A stretch of 64,000 nucleotides of DNA, from positions 1,116,001 to 1,180,000 of the forward strand of contig NZ_CP011112.1 in assembly GCF_001190945.1 (NCBI RefSeq). The letters run 5' to 3'. This DNA is from Luteipulveratus mongoliensis. GTDB lineage: Bacteria; Actinomycetota; Actinomycetes; Actinomycetales; Dermatophilaceae. The position numbers were made by a program, and so were the translations under genes. Positions 25,012 to 32,843 of this stretch are shown here, in pieces. The notes beneath the pieces are model-generated. The model saw only the letters and a program-made list of their open reading frames with translations. It searched no databases and was not told where the DNA came from. Each line of letters opens with the position of its first letter. The first letter of the stretch is position 1.

Positions 25012-25716
25012 GTGAAGCGCATTGCATTCGGCCTGTTGTCCTTGTCCTGCGTGGCCGCACTGTCCGCTCAGAGCGCGTCGGCGCAGACCACCGAGTCGGC
25101 GGCCGCCGCCCAGAACCCGGTGATCTTCGTGCACGGCTACGGCGGTGCAGCGGACGACGTCTCGGCGATCAAGCAGTCGTTCCTCGACGCCGGATACAGC
25201 GCTGATCAGATCCACTCGCTCGACTTCCCGAACGAGCAGGTCAACGAGACCACGGCCCAGCAGCTGTCGACCACGGTGAACTCGGTGCTCACCCAGAGCG
25301 GGGCGAGCAAAGTCGATGTCATCGGCTTCTCGATGGGCAGCCTGAGCTCGCGCTACTACCTGAAGAACCTCGGTGGCACGGCCAAGGTCGAGCACTTCGC
25401 GAGCATCGCCGGGGCGAACCACGGCACGGCCTCCGCCAACTGGTGCTGGATCATCACCTCGGACAAGGCGTGCCCGCAGATGGCGCCCGGATCCACCTTT
25501 CTGAAGAATCTGAACGCTGACGACGAAACGCCGGGAACCACAACGCAGTACGCCACCTGGGCCTCGCACAGCGACGGCACCATCTCCCCGCCGGAGTCGA
25601 TTCAGCTCGAGGGTGCAGCCAACCACTGGACGGCGGAGGACACCGATCACGTTGGCACCCTGACGAATCCGGCTGTGCAGCGTGACGTCATCGCGTTCTT
25701 CGGCGCCGCCGGCTGA
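25012..25716 (+). CDS. Secreted lipase, Lipase_2/EstA-type
   Basis: A 234-residue exported lipase. GTG start at 25012 follows AAGGAG (25001-25006). Signal peptide KRIAFGLLSLSCVAALSAQ, oxyanion region NPVIFVHGYGGAADD, nucleophile elbow VDVIGFSMGS with Ser107, SRYYLKNLGG, and probable catalytic His in DTDHVGTLTNP. It resembles Bacillus LipA-like class I.4/EstA lipases in length and motif order. It is paralogous to the lipase at 22726-23490 and 118 nt downstream of the PucR gene. Confidence 0.9.
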   Translation: MKRIAFGLLSLSCVAALSAQSASAQTTESAAAAQNPVIFVHGYGGAADDVSAIKQSFLDAGYSADQIHSLDFPNEQVNETTAQQLSTTVNSVLTQSGASKVDVIGFSMGSLSSRYYLKNLGGTAKVEHFASIAGANHGTASANWCWIITSDKACPQMAPGSTFLKNLNADDETPGTTTQYATWASHSDGTISPPESIQLEGAANHWTAEDTDHVGTLTNPAVQRDVIAFFGAAG

Positions 25717-25801
25717 GGTCATCCGCTCGCCCAAGGAGCGGGGGCCAACTGGTCGGCTGCTCTCGCCCACCGCCACAGGCCGGCCTGCCCAGAATGGGTG
25801 G

Positions 25802-27802
25802 ATGGCCGAACCCGCTGCGTCGCAACGACTCCGGGCATCGCCAGTCCGTGGGGCGGAGATCGCCTCGCGGCGACCGGCGATGCCTGCGGTCGTGGCCGGC
25901 CTGGTCGCGCTGGGCCCAGAAGCCGATGTCGATGAGCTCGGACGGCTGCTCGACCTGCCGGTGCATGTCGTGGTGCGAGACCTGTCGGTCCTGGTTCGCG
26001 ACGGCATCGTGTGGCGGGAAGCGACAGGTTGGGTGGTCGCCGACGCGGGCCGCGACGACACCGCTGTGGACGCGGTGGTGCCGGCTCTGGCCTCGCGGGC
26101 GTCCCGGCTCATCGACGCGTCCGGCGCGCCACCGCCTCGGGTCGCGCGAGCTCTGCAGCGGGCGGCGACGTCAGACGACGAGTGGTCACGTCTGTGGCTC
26201 GCGAAGCACGCCGCAGAGCTGGTTGGGCAGGAGCCCGAGCTCGTGCGGAATCTCCTTGAGCGACTCCGCCTCGATCGTGAAGAGCCCGGGGTGCGAACAG
26301 CTCTCGCGCGCGCCTATTTGTGGTGCGGCAATCTCCCCTCTGCGATGGCTCAGGCACGGATCGTCGAGCGAACGGCTGCCCTCTATGAGGAACGTGCCGC
26401 CGCCTGTCTGGTCGAGGCTTTGGCCGCCCTGACCGCCGGCGACGCCGCGACCGGGCTTGCGACAGCCCGACGGGCGCGCGCCATGGGCGTCGGCGGCGCC
26501 CTGGGCGACCGGCTCGCCGTGCTCGAGGCGCAGTGCTGCACGATGGCCGCTGACCTCGACGGAGCGAGGGCGCTGATGGCCGATCTTCGGCGCACTGCCG
26601 ATCCGATGACGACGCTTTGTCTCCACAACCTCGACGCCGTGCACCACTACCTCGACGGGGATCAGGAGGCTGCGCTCCATCGGCTGGCCGAGGCGGAGGA
26701 CCTGGAGTCAGTGGTGACCGACCCTGGTCAGCGAGCACTCACGCTCCTGCTGCGTCTCGTGTGCTCTGAGTCTGCGACCGATCTGTCTTCCACGCTCGAT
26801 GAGGCCGGACCGCTCACCGCGAGACTCGGCGGCACGTGGTCGTCGTGGTACGACCTCGCCAGGGCCCTCGTCGACCTACGCGAACAGTCCTGGGCTTCAG
26901 TGGATCTCGGCCCTGCGCTCGAGCGTGCAGGTCGCGGCATGGCGCGCCCGCTACACGCTCTGGCGGCGCAGGTCGCGCTGCATCAGGGCGACGTCGCCAC
27001 CTTCCAGAAGCACTCCGAGGTCTCGGAGTCACACGCTCAGGATGCGGTCGGTATCGCTGCCTTCTACGAAGGACTTTCGGTCACCTGCCGGATCCTGGCG
27101 GCGGAACTGGCTGACCGCCCCGAGGAGATGCTGGAGCAGGTCCGGGCTCTGGTGGACGGCACGTACGGGGTGGTTGCCCAGCACGCCATCAATGAGTTGA
27201 TGCCCTCCTTGGTGCGGGTCGCCGTACGTGCGCACGACGTCGCCCTGGCCGAACGCGTACTACACATAGCGGAGCACGAGCGCAACGTTCGCCATCGTGG
27301 AGTGAGCGCCGAATTCGCTTATGCGCGAGCACTTCTCAGTGGAGATGCTGACGATCTTGCCGCCGCTTTCGTTGGCCAGGCCGACGCCGGTTCCCGCCTG
27401 CTCGCGGCCAGGTGTGCCGAGGACGCCGTAGTGGCGCTGGTCGCGTCGGAGCGACTTGGCGAGGCCCGCGAGATCGTTGAGCGGATGCGCGACGAGCTGG
27501 ACGCGTACAACCTCCATGGCGTGGCGCAACGGCTCCAGGCGGCGGTTCGTCAGGCTGGCGTGCGGCTCGGCACCCGTGGCACGCAGTCGCGTCGAGGTAC
27601 CTCCGGCTGGACCAGCCTGACTGAGGCAGAGCGACGAGTCGCCGTGCTGGTCGCGGAGGGCGGTACCAACCCTGAGATCGCTCGGCAGCTGTACGTCTCG
27701 CCACGCACGGTGCAGACGCACGTCTCGAAAATCCTCACCAAGCTCGGTCTCACCTCGCGTGTCGAGATCGCCACTGCGGCCCTCAGACGACTGTCGTCAT
27801 GA
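25802..27802 (+). CDS. LuxR-family regulator with large helical (TPR-like) region
   Basis: A 666-residue protein. A C-terminal LuxR helix-turn-helix (LTEAERRVAVLVAEGGTNPEIARQLYVSPRTVQTHVSKIL) follows roughly 580 residues of alpha-helical TPR-like repeats. Unlike LAL/MalT-type regulators, I see no Walker A motif, so it appears to lack the ATPase module. Near the N-terminus a winged-helix-like stretch (LGRLLDLPVHVVVRDLSVLVRDGIV) is present. The ATG at 25802 starts shortly after the lipase gene. It converges with the PaaX-like gene (6-nt overlap of ends). Target genes are unknown. Confidence 0.82.
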   Translation: MAEPAASQRLRASPVRGAEIASRRPAMPAVVAGLVALGPEADVDELGRLLDLPVHVVVRDLSVLVRDGIVWREATGWVVADAGRDDTAVDAVVPALASRASRLIDASGAPPPRVARALQRAATSDDEWSRLWLAKHAAELVGQEPELVRNLLERLRLDREEPGVRTALARAYLWCGNLPSAMAQARIVERTAALYEERAAACLVEALAALTAGDAATGLATARRARAMGVGGALGDRLAVLEAQCCTMAADLDGARALMADLRRTADPMTTLCLHNLDAVHHYLDGDQEAALHRLAEAEDLESVVTDPGQRALTLLLRLVCSESATDLSSTLDEAGPLTARLGGTWSSWYDLARALVDLREQSWASVDLGPALERAGRGMARPLHALAAQVALHQGDVATFQKHSEVSESHAQDAVGIAAFYEGLSVTCRILAAELADRPEEMLEQVRALVDGTYGVVAQHAINELMPSLVRVAVRAHDVALAERVLHIAEHERNVRHRGVSAEFAYARALLSGDADDLAAAFVGQADAGSRLLAARCAEDAVVALVASERLGEAREIVERMRDELDAYNLHGVAQRLQAAVRQAGVRLGTRGTQSRRGTSGWTSLTEAERRVAVLVAEGGTNPEIARQLYVSPRTVQTHVSKILTKLGLTSRVEIATAALRRLSS

Positions 27803-28546
27803 TCGCGGCGCGGCGTTGGCCGCGGCCCGCAGATCGCCCTGGTAACCGGCGTACGCCGCCCGCAGCTCGGCGCCCGGCCAGTCGGTCGGCAGGAGCGCGG
27901 CCGGCAGCAGCGGGTCTGTCGTCAGGTGGCGGACGAGCTGGGCGGCCACGGCGAGCCGCTCGGCGGGCTCATGGGTGCGGGCCAACCTCGCGAGGAGCGC
28001 CCGCCCGTCGGTCGCCCAGCCGGGAAGATCCCATAGCCGACCGACCAGGTCTGCCGCGTCGTCGGGCGTGGCGCGAAAGGTGGTGAGCACCGGGTCATCG
28101 GCGTACGACGTCGGCCGGCTCAGGTTGGCCGGCCGGGTCCACACGCCCTCGCGGAGCTCGGTCAGCCGCGCATCGGTGAGCCGGTCGCGGAGGGCGGCGC
28201 GTTCGGGGCCGGAGCGCCCGGCGATCACGATGACAGCCATCTCCCAGTCGCCGGCCCACGGGGTCTCCGCGTCCTCAACGGCTGCATCCTGGCGCCGTTG
28301 TCGCGCGACAAGGCGCTCGCCGAGCACGTAGTCCGGCCCGTCTCTGCGCAGGTCACCCGCGGCCACGGCGCGGGTGAGCGCGACCCGGAGCGTGGCGGCC
28401 GCGATACCGACGTGCTCCGCCGCGCGGGTCAACTGGCGGGCCGTCATCCGGTCAGGGTGCGAGCCGAGCAGCAGGCTGAGCGCGACGGATCGGGCGCTCA
28501 GCGGTGGCGGCTCGGTCGAGGGAGAGGTGCGGTCGGCGTACGGCAC
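27797..28546 (-). CDS. PaaX-like transcriptional repressor
   Basis: About 249 residues with a winged-helix N-terminus (RSVALSLLLGSHPDRMTARQLTRAAEHVGIAAATLRVALTR) and a PaaX-type C-terminal domain (GDWEMAVIVIAGRSGPERAALRDRL, LWDLPGWATDGRALLARL). In PaaX proteins the ligand is an aryl- or acyl-CoA. The start is the GTG at 28546, after GGCAGGG; no ATG begins the conserved domain. It diverges from an acyl-CoA dehydrogenase/enoyl-CoA hydratase operon, whose promoter region carries repeats at 28581-28598, so it probably represses that pathway. Confidence 0.85.
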   Translation of the reverse strand: MPYADRTSPSTEPPPLSARSVALSLLLGSHPDRMTARQLTRAAEHVGIAAATLRVALTRAVAAGDLRRDGPDYVLGERLVARQRRQDAAVEDAETPWAGDWEMAVIVIAGRSGPERAALRDRLTDARLTELREGVWTRPANLSRPTSYADDPVLTTFRATPDDAADLVGRLWDLPGWATDGRALLARLARTHEPAERLAVAAQLVRHLTTDPLLPAALLPTDWPGAELRAAYAGYQGDLRAAANAAPRS

Positions 28547-28580
28547 GGTCGTGACCCTGCCATGCAACACTTCTAGACAC

Positions 28581-28598
28581 AACTGTTGGCAGAACTGT
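28581..28598. promoter_or_regulatory. Putative PaaX operator, direct repeat AACTGT-N6-AACTGT
   Basis: AACTGT occurs at 28581-28586 and again at 28593-28598, one helical turn apart, directly before the acyl-CoA dehydrogenase start at 28605. The first copy is also part of the odd palindrome CAACTGTTG. Confidence 0.45.
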
Positions 28599-28604
28599 AA
28601 CGTC

Positions 28605-30233
28605 ATGAGCATGACGCATGAGGTGCTCAACCAGGTCCCACCGCTCGTCGGTCACAGCACCGCGCAGGACCCTGCGCTGCTCGAGGGGCTGCGTCGTGAG
28701 GGCGCGGCCTGGGCGATCGACGAGGTCGAGGATCTGGGGCGGCTGGCCGCCACGGCGCAGGCGCAGGAGTGGGGGCGGCTCGCTGAGCGCCACCAGCCGC
28801 GCCTGCTGACGCACGATCGCTACGGCCATCGGATCGACGAGGTCGAGTACGTCCCCGCCTACCACTCCCTCATGGAGACGGCCGTCTCGCACGGGCTGCA
28901 CGCCGCACCCTGGGCCGACGACCGGCCGGGTGCGCACGTCGCTCGCGCAGCCAAGTTCATGGTCTGGTCCGTCGATGCCGGGCACGGCTGTCCGATCTCG
29001 ATGACGTACGCCGTCGTCCCGGCTCTGCGCGCGAATCCTGAGCTGTCCCAACAGTTTGAGCCGCTGCTGACCAATCGCGAGTACGACTTCGGGCTGCGCG
29101 ACCCGGCGACGAAGCGCGGCTTGATCGCCGGGATGTCGATGACCGAGAAACAGGGCGGATCGGACGTCCGTGCCAACACCACGACGGCGACGCCGACGGG
29201 CGATGGCACCTACGCGTTGGACGGTCACAAGTGGTTCACGTCCGCGCCGATGTCGGACATGTTCCTCACGCTGGCGCAGGCGCCCGGCGGGCTGTCGTGC
29301 TTCCTCGTGCCGCGGGTCCTGCCGGGCGGTTCGCTGAACGCGATGCGGTTGATGCGGTTGAAGGAGAAGCTCGGCAACCACTCCAACGCCTCCGCCGAGA
29401 TCGAGTACGACCAGGCGATCGGCTGGCTCGTGGGGGAGGAGGGGCGCGGCGTACGCACCATCGTCGAGATGGTCAACATGACGCGGCTCGACTGTGTGAT
29501 CGGCACATCGGCGGGGATGCGGACGGCCCTCGTCCAGGCGGCGCATCACGCTCGGCACCGGTCGGCGTTCGGTAAGCCACTGATCGATCAGCCGCTGATG
29601 CGCAACGTGCTGGCCGACCTGGCAATCGAGTCGGAGGCCGCGACCACTGCGATGCTGCGGCTGGCTGGCGCGAATGACCGTGCAGTGCAAGGGGATTCGC
29701 AGGAAGCCGCGCTCCGCCGGATTGCCCTCGCCGTGACGAAATACTACGTCTGCAAGCGCGGCCCGTCGCAGGCGGTCGAGGCGTTGGAGTGCCTAGGCGG
29801 CAACGGCTACATCGAGGACTCCGATCTGCCGCGGATCTACCGCGAGCTGCCGCTGCTGTCCATCTGGGAGGGGTCGGGCAACGTTGCTGCCCTGGACGCG
29901 CTGAGGGCGCTCGCCAAGGAGCCACAAACGCTCGATGCCTATTTCGCGGAGGTCGAACAGGCCTCTGGTGAATCACGATTCGACGATGCGCTGACGCGGC
30001 TCAAGAAGGAGCTGACCTCGTTCGACGACCTCGAGCTGCGAGCTCGGCGGGTCGCGGAGCTGATGGCGCTGGTCTTCCAGGGATCGCTCCTCCTTCGGCA
30101 TGCACCTGCCGCAGTGGCGGACGCGTTCTGCGCGTCACGGCTGGCTCGCGACTGGGGCGGAGCGTTCGGCACCCTGCCGGCCGGCCTCGACCTGGCCCCC
30201 ATCATCGACCGCGCCCTGGTCGAAGTCCCCTGA
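28605..30233 (+). CDS. Acyl-CoA dehydrogenase, AidB/isovaleryl-type
   Basis: A 542-residue flavoprotein of the AidB branch: GMSMTEKQGGSDVRANTTTA (FAD contact loop), DGHKWFTSAPMSDMFL, RLKEKLGNHSNASAEIEY, and the C-terminal ECLGGNGYIEDSDLPRIYRE with the catalytic Glu region typical of AidB (longer than ordinary 380-residue acyl-CoA dehydrogenases). AidB is part of the E. coli adaptive response, but most actinobacterial homologues are annotated as acyl-CoA dehydrogenases. The pairing with an enoyl-CoA hydratase points to acyl-CoA catabolism. The start at 28605 has no ribosome binding site and may be leaderless; 28611 is an alternative. Confidence 0.9.
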   Translation: MSMTHEVLNQVPPLVGHSTAQDPALLEGLRREGAAWAIDEVEDLGRLAATAQAQEWGRLAERHQPRLLTHDRYGHRIDEVEYVPAYHSLMETAVSHGLHAAPWADDRPGAHVARAAKFMVWSVDAGHGCPISMTYAVVPALRANPELSQQFEPLLTNREYDFGLRDPATKRGLIAGMSMTEKQGGSDVRANTTTATPTGDGTYALDGHKWFTSAPMSDMFLTLAQAPGGLSCFLVPRVLPGGSLNAMRLMRLKEKLGNHSNASAEIEYDQAIGWLVGEEGRGVRTIVEMVNMTRLDCVIGTSAGMRTALVQAAHHARHRSAFGKPLIDQPLMRNVLADLAIESEAATTAMLRLAGANDRAVQGDSQEAALRRIALAVTKYYVCKRGPSQAVEALECLGGNGYIEDSDLPRIYRELPLLSIWEGSGNVAALDALRALAKEPQTLDAYFAEVEQASGESRFDDALTRLKKELTSFDDLELRARRVAELMALVFQGSLLLRHAPAAVADAFCASRLARDWGGAFGTLPAGLDLAPIIDRALVEVP

Positions 30234-30997
30234 TGGCACTGGATATTCGCGACATCGGCGCGGTGCGAGTCATCACGATCAACCGACCCGAGGTCCGCAA
30301 CGCGATCGACACCAAGCATGCCCAGGCGCTGTACGACGCGTTCCGCGCGTTCGATGTCGACGAGGCGGCGAAGGTCGCCGTGCTCACGGGTTCGGACAGC
30401 ACGTTCTGCGCCGGAGCGGACCTCAAGGCTGTGAGCAGCGGGACGATGCGTGCTGACCCGCCGGGCGACGAAGGTCCGGCGCCGATGGGACCGACTCGTC
30501 TCATGCTGTCGAAGCCGGTGATCGCTGCCGTGGAGGGTCATGTCGTTGCGGGTGGGCTGGAGCTCGCGCTCTGGTGCGATCTGAGGGTCGCGGACCCCAC
30601 GGCGGTCTTCGGCGTCTTCTGCCGCCGCTGGGGCGTACCTCTCATCGACGGAGGCACCGTCCGCCTGCCACGGCTGATCGGACAGTCGCGGGCCCTTGAC
30701 CTGATTCTCACCGGCCGCGCTGTCGATGCCGACGAAGCGTTCCAGATCGGCCTCGCCAACCGGGTGAGTGCGCCCGGCCGGGCACTGGACGAGGCGGTCG
30801 CTCTCGCCGAGCAGCTGGCCGCCTTCCCCCAGGCGTGCCTTCGCAGCGACCGGCAGTCGGCCTACGGCCAGGCAGGCCAACCACTCGAGGAGGCGATGGT
30901 CACCGAGTGGTCGCACGGAGCGCAGGTCCTGCGCGACGCCGTTGCCGGAGCCGGCCGGTTCTCCGCCGGTGAGGGTCGTCACGGCACCTTTGCCTAG
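30233..30997 (+). CDS. Enoyl-CoA hydratase/isomerase (crotonase)
   Basis: A 254-residue crotonase. Motifs: INRPEVRNAID, the oxyanion-hole segment FCAGADLKAV, and VEGHVVAGGLELALWCDLRVA with the second oxyanion loop. One of the two usual catalytic glutamates is replaced around GVFCRRWGVPLIDGGTVRLP, so isomerase or lyase chemistry is also possible. The start ATG overlaps the dehydrogenase stop (TGATG), so the two are coupled and probably controlled by the PaaX-like regulator. Confidence 0.9.
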   Translation: MALDIRDIGAVRVITINRPEVRNAIDTKHAQALYDAFRAFDVDEAAKVAVLTGSDSTFCAGADLKAVSSGTMRADPPGDEGPAPMGPTRLMLSKPVIAAVEGHVVAGGLELALWCDLRVADPTAVFGVFCRRWGVPLIDGGTVRLPRLIGQSRALDLILTGRAVDADEAFQIGLANRVSAPGRALDEAVALAEQLAAFPQACLRSDRQSAYGQAGQPLEEAMVTEWSHGAQVLRDAVAGAGRFSAGEGRHGTFA

Positions 30998-31019
30998 GCC
31001 GCTGGATACCCAGGAGACT

Positions 31020-31100
31020 GCTGTTATTTATTTACATAGGGCCAAACTGAAAGAATAGAATTTACCCAGCACTGGCCGATCCTTTACTTTCTTGGGGTAT
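31020..31100. promoter_or_regulatory. AT-rich leader/promoter tract before propeller operon
   Basis: The 264-nt gap 30998-31261 begins with a block that is conspicuously AT-rich for this genome (for example TGTTATTTATTTACATAGGG at 31021-31040, then ACTGAAAGAATAGAATTTAC). It is followed by normal GC-rich DNA and a short hairpin TCCCGA-GTCG-TCGGGA at 31137-31152. It is a likely promoter region or the scar of an acquisition boundary. Confidence 0.5.
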
Positions 31101-31261
31101 CAGGCGCCGCGCGCTGACTTCTACGGTGCTCGTGATCCCGAGTCGTCGGGACGACACCGTTGCTACGGGGGCCATCTGGCCGCAGCGGTTCATCGTCCGG
31201 ACGCCACCCAGCGGGCTCGTTCACGCGCTGCCCCTGTGCAGCCATCTCGAAAGGTCTTTCG

Positions 31262-32806
31262 ATGGACGCTGCCCGACTCACGATGCCCCGGAGGCTGTGG
31301 CCGATGCTGATGGCTGCGCTGTTGTCGATACCGCTGCTGCTCGCAGGCCCGTCCGCGACGACTGCGAGCGCGGACTCCGTCCTCGACGGCCCCATCACGA
31401 GAGCCGAGATCATCGCCCGCGCTCAGTACTGGGTCGACCACCAGCCGGGGCCGTACGACCAGGAGGGCTGGTCGCCCGGCCCGGGCGATGGGCACAGCTA
31501 CCGCCGGGACTGCTCGGGTTACGTCTCGATGGCGTGGCACCTCGACCAGAGCCCGAACACGCAGGGTCTGCCGGGCTACTCACACGAGATCAGCCGCGCC
31601 GACCTCAAGCCCGGCGACATCCTGAACTCCTTCTACAACCACGTGCTGCTCTTCCACCGGTGGCTCGATGACCAGGGCAACTTCGAGTACTACTCGTTCG
31701 GCGCTACCCCTGTGGGGCACTACCGGGCCAACATCAATGACGCCCAGTTCGACGACCATCCGAACAGTGAGTACAAGGCGCTGCGCTACAACAAGGTCCT
31801 CGAGGACGGCCCGTCGGTCGGACCCTCCCCGGCCGAGGCCGGCAAGGTCGTGTCCGCCCGCTCGGCCGATGGTCGACTTGAAGCGTTCGCGGCGGGTGCC
31901 GATGGTGTGTGGCACGCGTGGCAGACGGCGGTCAACGGTGGCTGGTCCAGCTGGCAGAGCGTGGGTGGCCCGAAGAACGCGCAGCTGTCCATCGCCCGCA
32001 ACGCGGACGGCCGGCTCGAGCTCTTCGCAGTGTCGAACGGGTCGATGGATCACCTCTTCCAGACTCAGGTCAGCGGTGGCTGGGGCTCGTGGGAGAACTT
32101 CGGGACTGGTGGTGACTACGTCGCCGCGGGCAACAACGCCGACGGCCGGCTCGAGGTGTTCGCGTCCAACGCGAACGGCGTGTTCCACAAGTGGCAGACG
32201 GGCGCGACGACGTGGTCGGACTGGGCGGGCCTGGCCGGTCCGGCGTCGGCTCGGCTCCAGCTGGAGTCATCCGTGGACGGCCGTCTCGAGGTCTTCGCGC
32301 TGAGCGGTACGACGTTCGGTCACCTCTTCCAGAACGCGCCCAACGGCAACTTCGGCGCCTGGGAGAACTTCGGCACCGGCGGTCACGACGTGAGCGTCGA
32401 CCACAACTCCGACGGCCGGCTCGAGGTCTACGCGTCCAACGCCAACGGCGTCTTCCACCGCTGGCAGACCAGTGCCACGGAGTGGTCGGACTGGGCCGGC
32501 ACGGGCGGCGGTCCGGCGAACGCCGAGCTGAGCTCCACGCGTACAGGAGACGGTCGGGTCGAGGTGTTCGCGATGAACGGCCAGACCGCTCAGCACATGT
32601 GGCAGAAGGCTCCCAACCAGGAGTTCAACCCCTGGGCCGACTTCGGCGGGCCGGGCACTGAGGTCAACGCGGTGAACAACGCCGACGGTCGGATGGAGGT
32701 CTTCGGCACCTCGTCCGCGGGCGTGTTCCACAAGTGGCAGACGGGCGCGGAGAGCTGGTCGGACTGGGCCTGGCTCGCCGACACCGCCGGCCCTGGGATC
32801 AGCTGA
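31262..32806 (+). CDS. Exported NlpC/P60-like protein with seven-repeat PLL-type beta-propeller
   Basis: A 514-residue protein. Signal peptide 1-37; an NlpC/P60-type cysteine peptidase module (about 45-185) with Cys84 in RRDCSGYVSMAW and candidate His127/His132 in NHVLLFHRW; then seven repeats of about 45 residues (ADGRLE[AV]FA ... W.TW..W..F) from about residue 187 to the end, matching a seven-bladed lectin propeller of the Photorhabdus PLL/tectonin-like kind. NlpC/P60 enzymes cut peptidoglycan peptides, so a glycan-targeted wall hydrolase is inferred. It is the first of three genes with the same propeller type; its propeller DNA is a near copy of that in the next gene. Confidence 0.85.
   Translation: MDAARLTMPRRLWPMLMAALLSIPLLLAGPSATTASADSVLDGPITRAEIIARAQYWVDHQPGPYDQEGWSPGPGDGHSYRRDCSGYVSMAWHLDQSPNTQGLPGYSHEISRADLKPGDILNSFYNHVLLFHRWLDDQGNFEYYSFGATPVGHYRANINDAQFDDHPNSEYKALRYNKVLEDGPSVGPSPAEAGKVVSARSADGRLEAFAAGADGVWHAWQTAVNGGWSSWQSVGGPKNAQLSIARNADGRLELFAVSNGSMDHLFQTQVSGGWGSWENFGTGGDYVAAGNNADGRLEVFASNANGVFHKWQTGATTWSDWAGLAGPASARLQLESSVDGRLEVFALSGTTFGHLFQNAPNGNFGAWENFGTGGHDVSVDHNSDGRLEVYASNANGVFHRWQTSATEWSDWAGTGGGPANAELSSTRTGDGRVEVFAMNGQTAQHMWQKAPNQEFNPWADFGGPGTEVNAVNNADGRMEVFGTSSAGVFHKWQTGAESWSDWAWLADTAGPGIS
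31821..32806 (+). repeat. 986-bp duplicated propeller segment, copy 1
   Basis: From GACCCTCCC to the stop, this segment has the same length as 33499-34484, with no net indel. The encoded proteins differ by about 25 residues by eye over about 325, and the last 95 or so residues by only one, implying recent duplication or gene conversion. The N-terminal catalytic modules are unrelated. Confidence 0.85.
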
Positions 32807-32843
32807 CATGCGCTCGTACCGGACCCTTGGCAAGGAGAACCTG

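Noticed and set aside
28605-30233. Calling the acyl-CoA dehydrogenase a DNA-repair AidB
   Set aside because: The motif class fits AidB, but linkage to a crotonase and PaaX points to acyl-CoA metabolism. The alkylation genes are 21 kb away.
30998-31261. c-di-AMP riboswitch before the NlpC/P60-propeller operon
   Set aside because: The leader is AT-rich at its 5' end and has none of the conserved ydaO blocks I could recognise.
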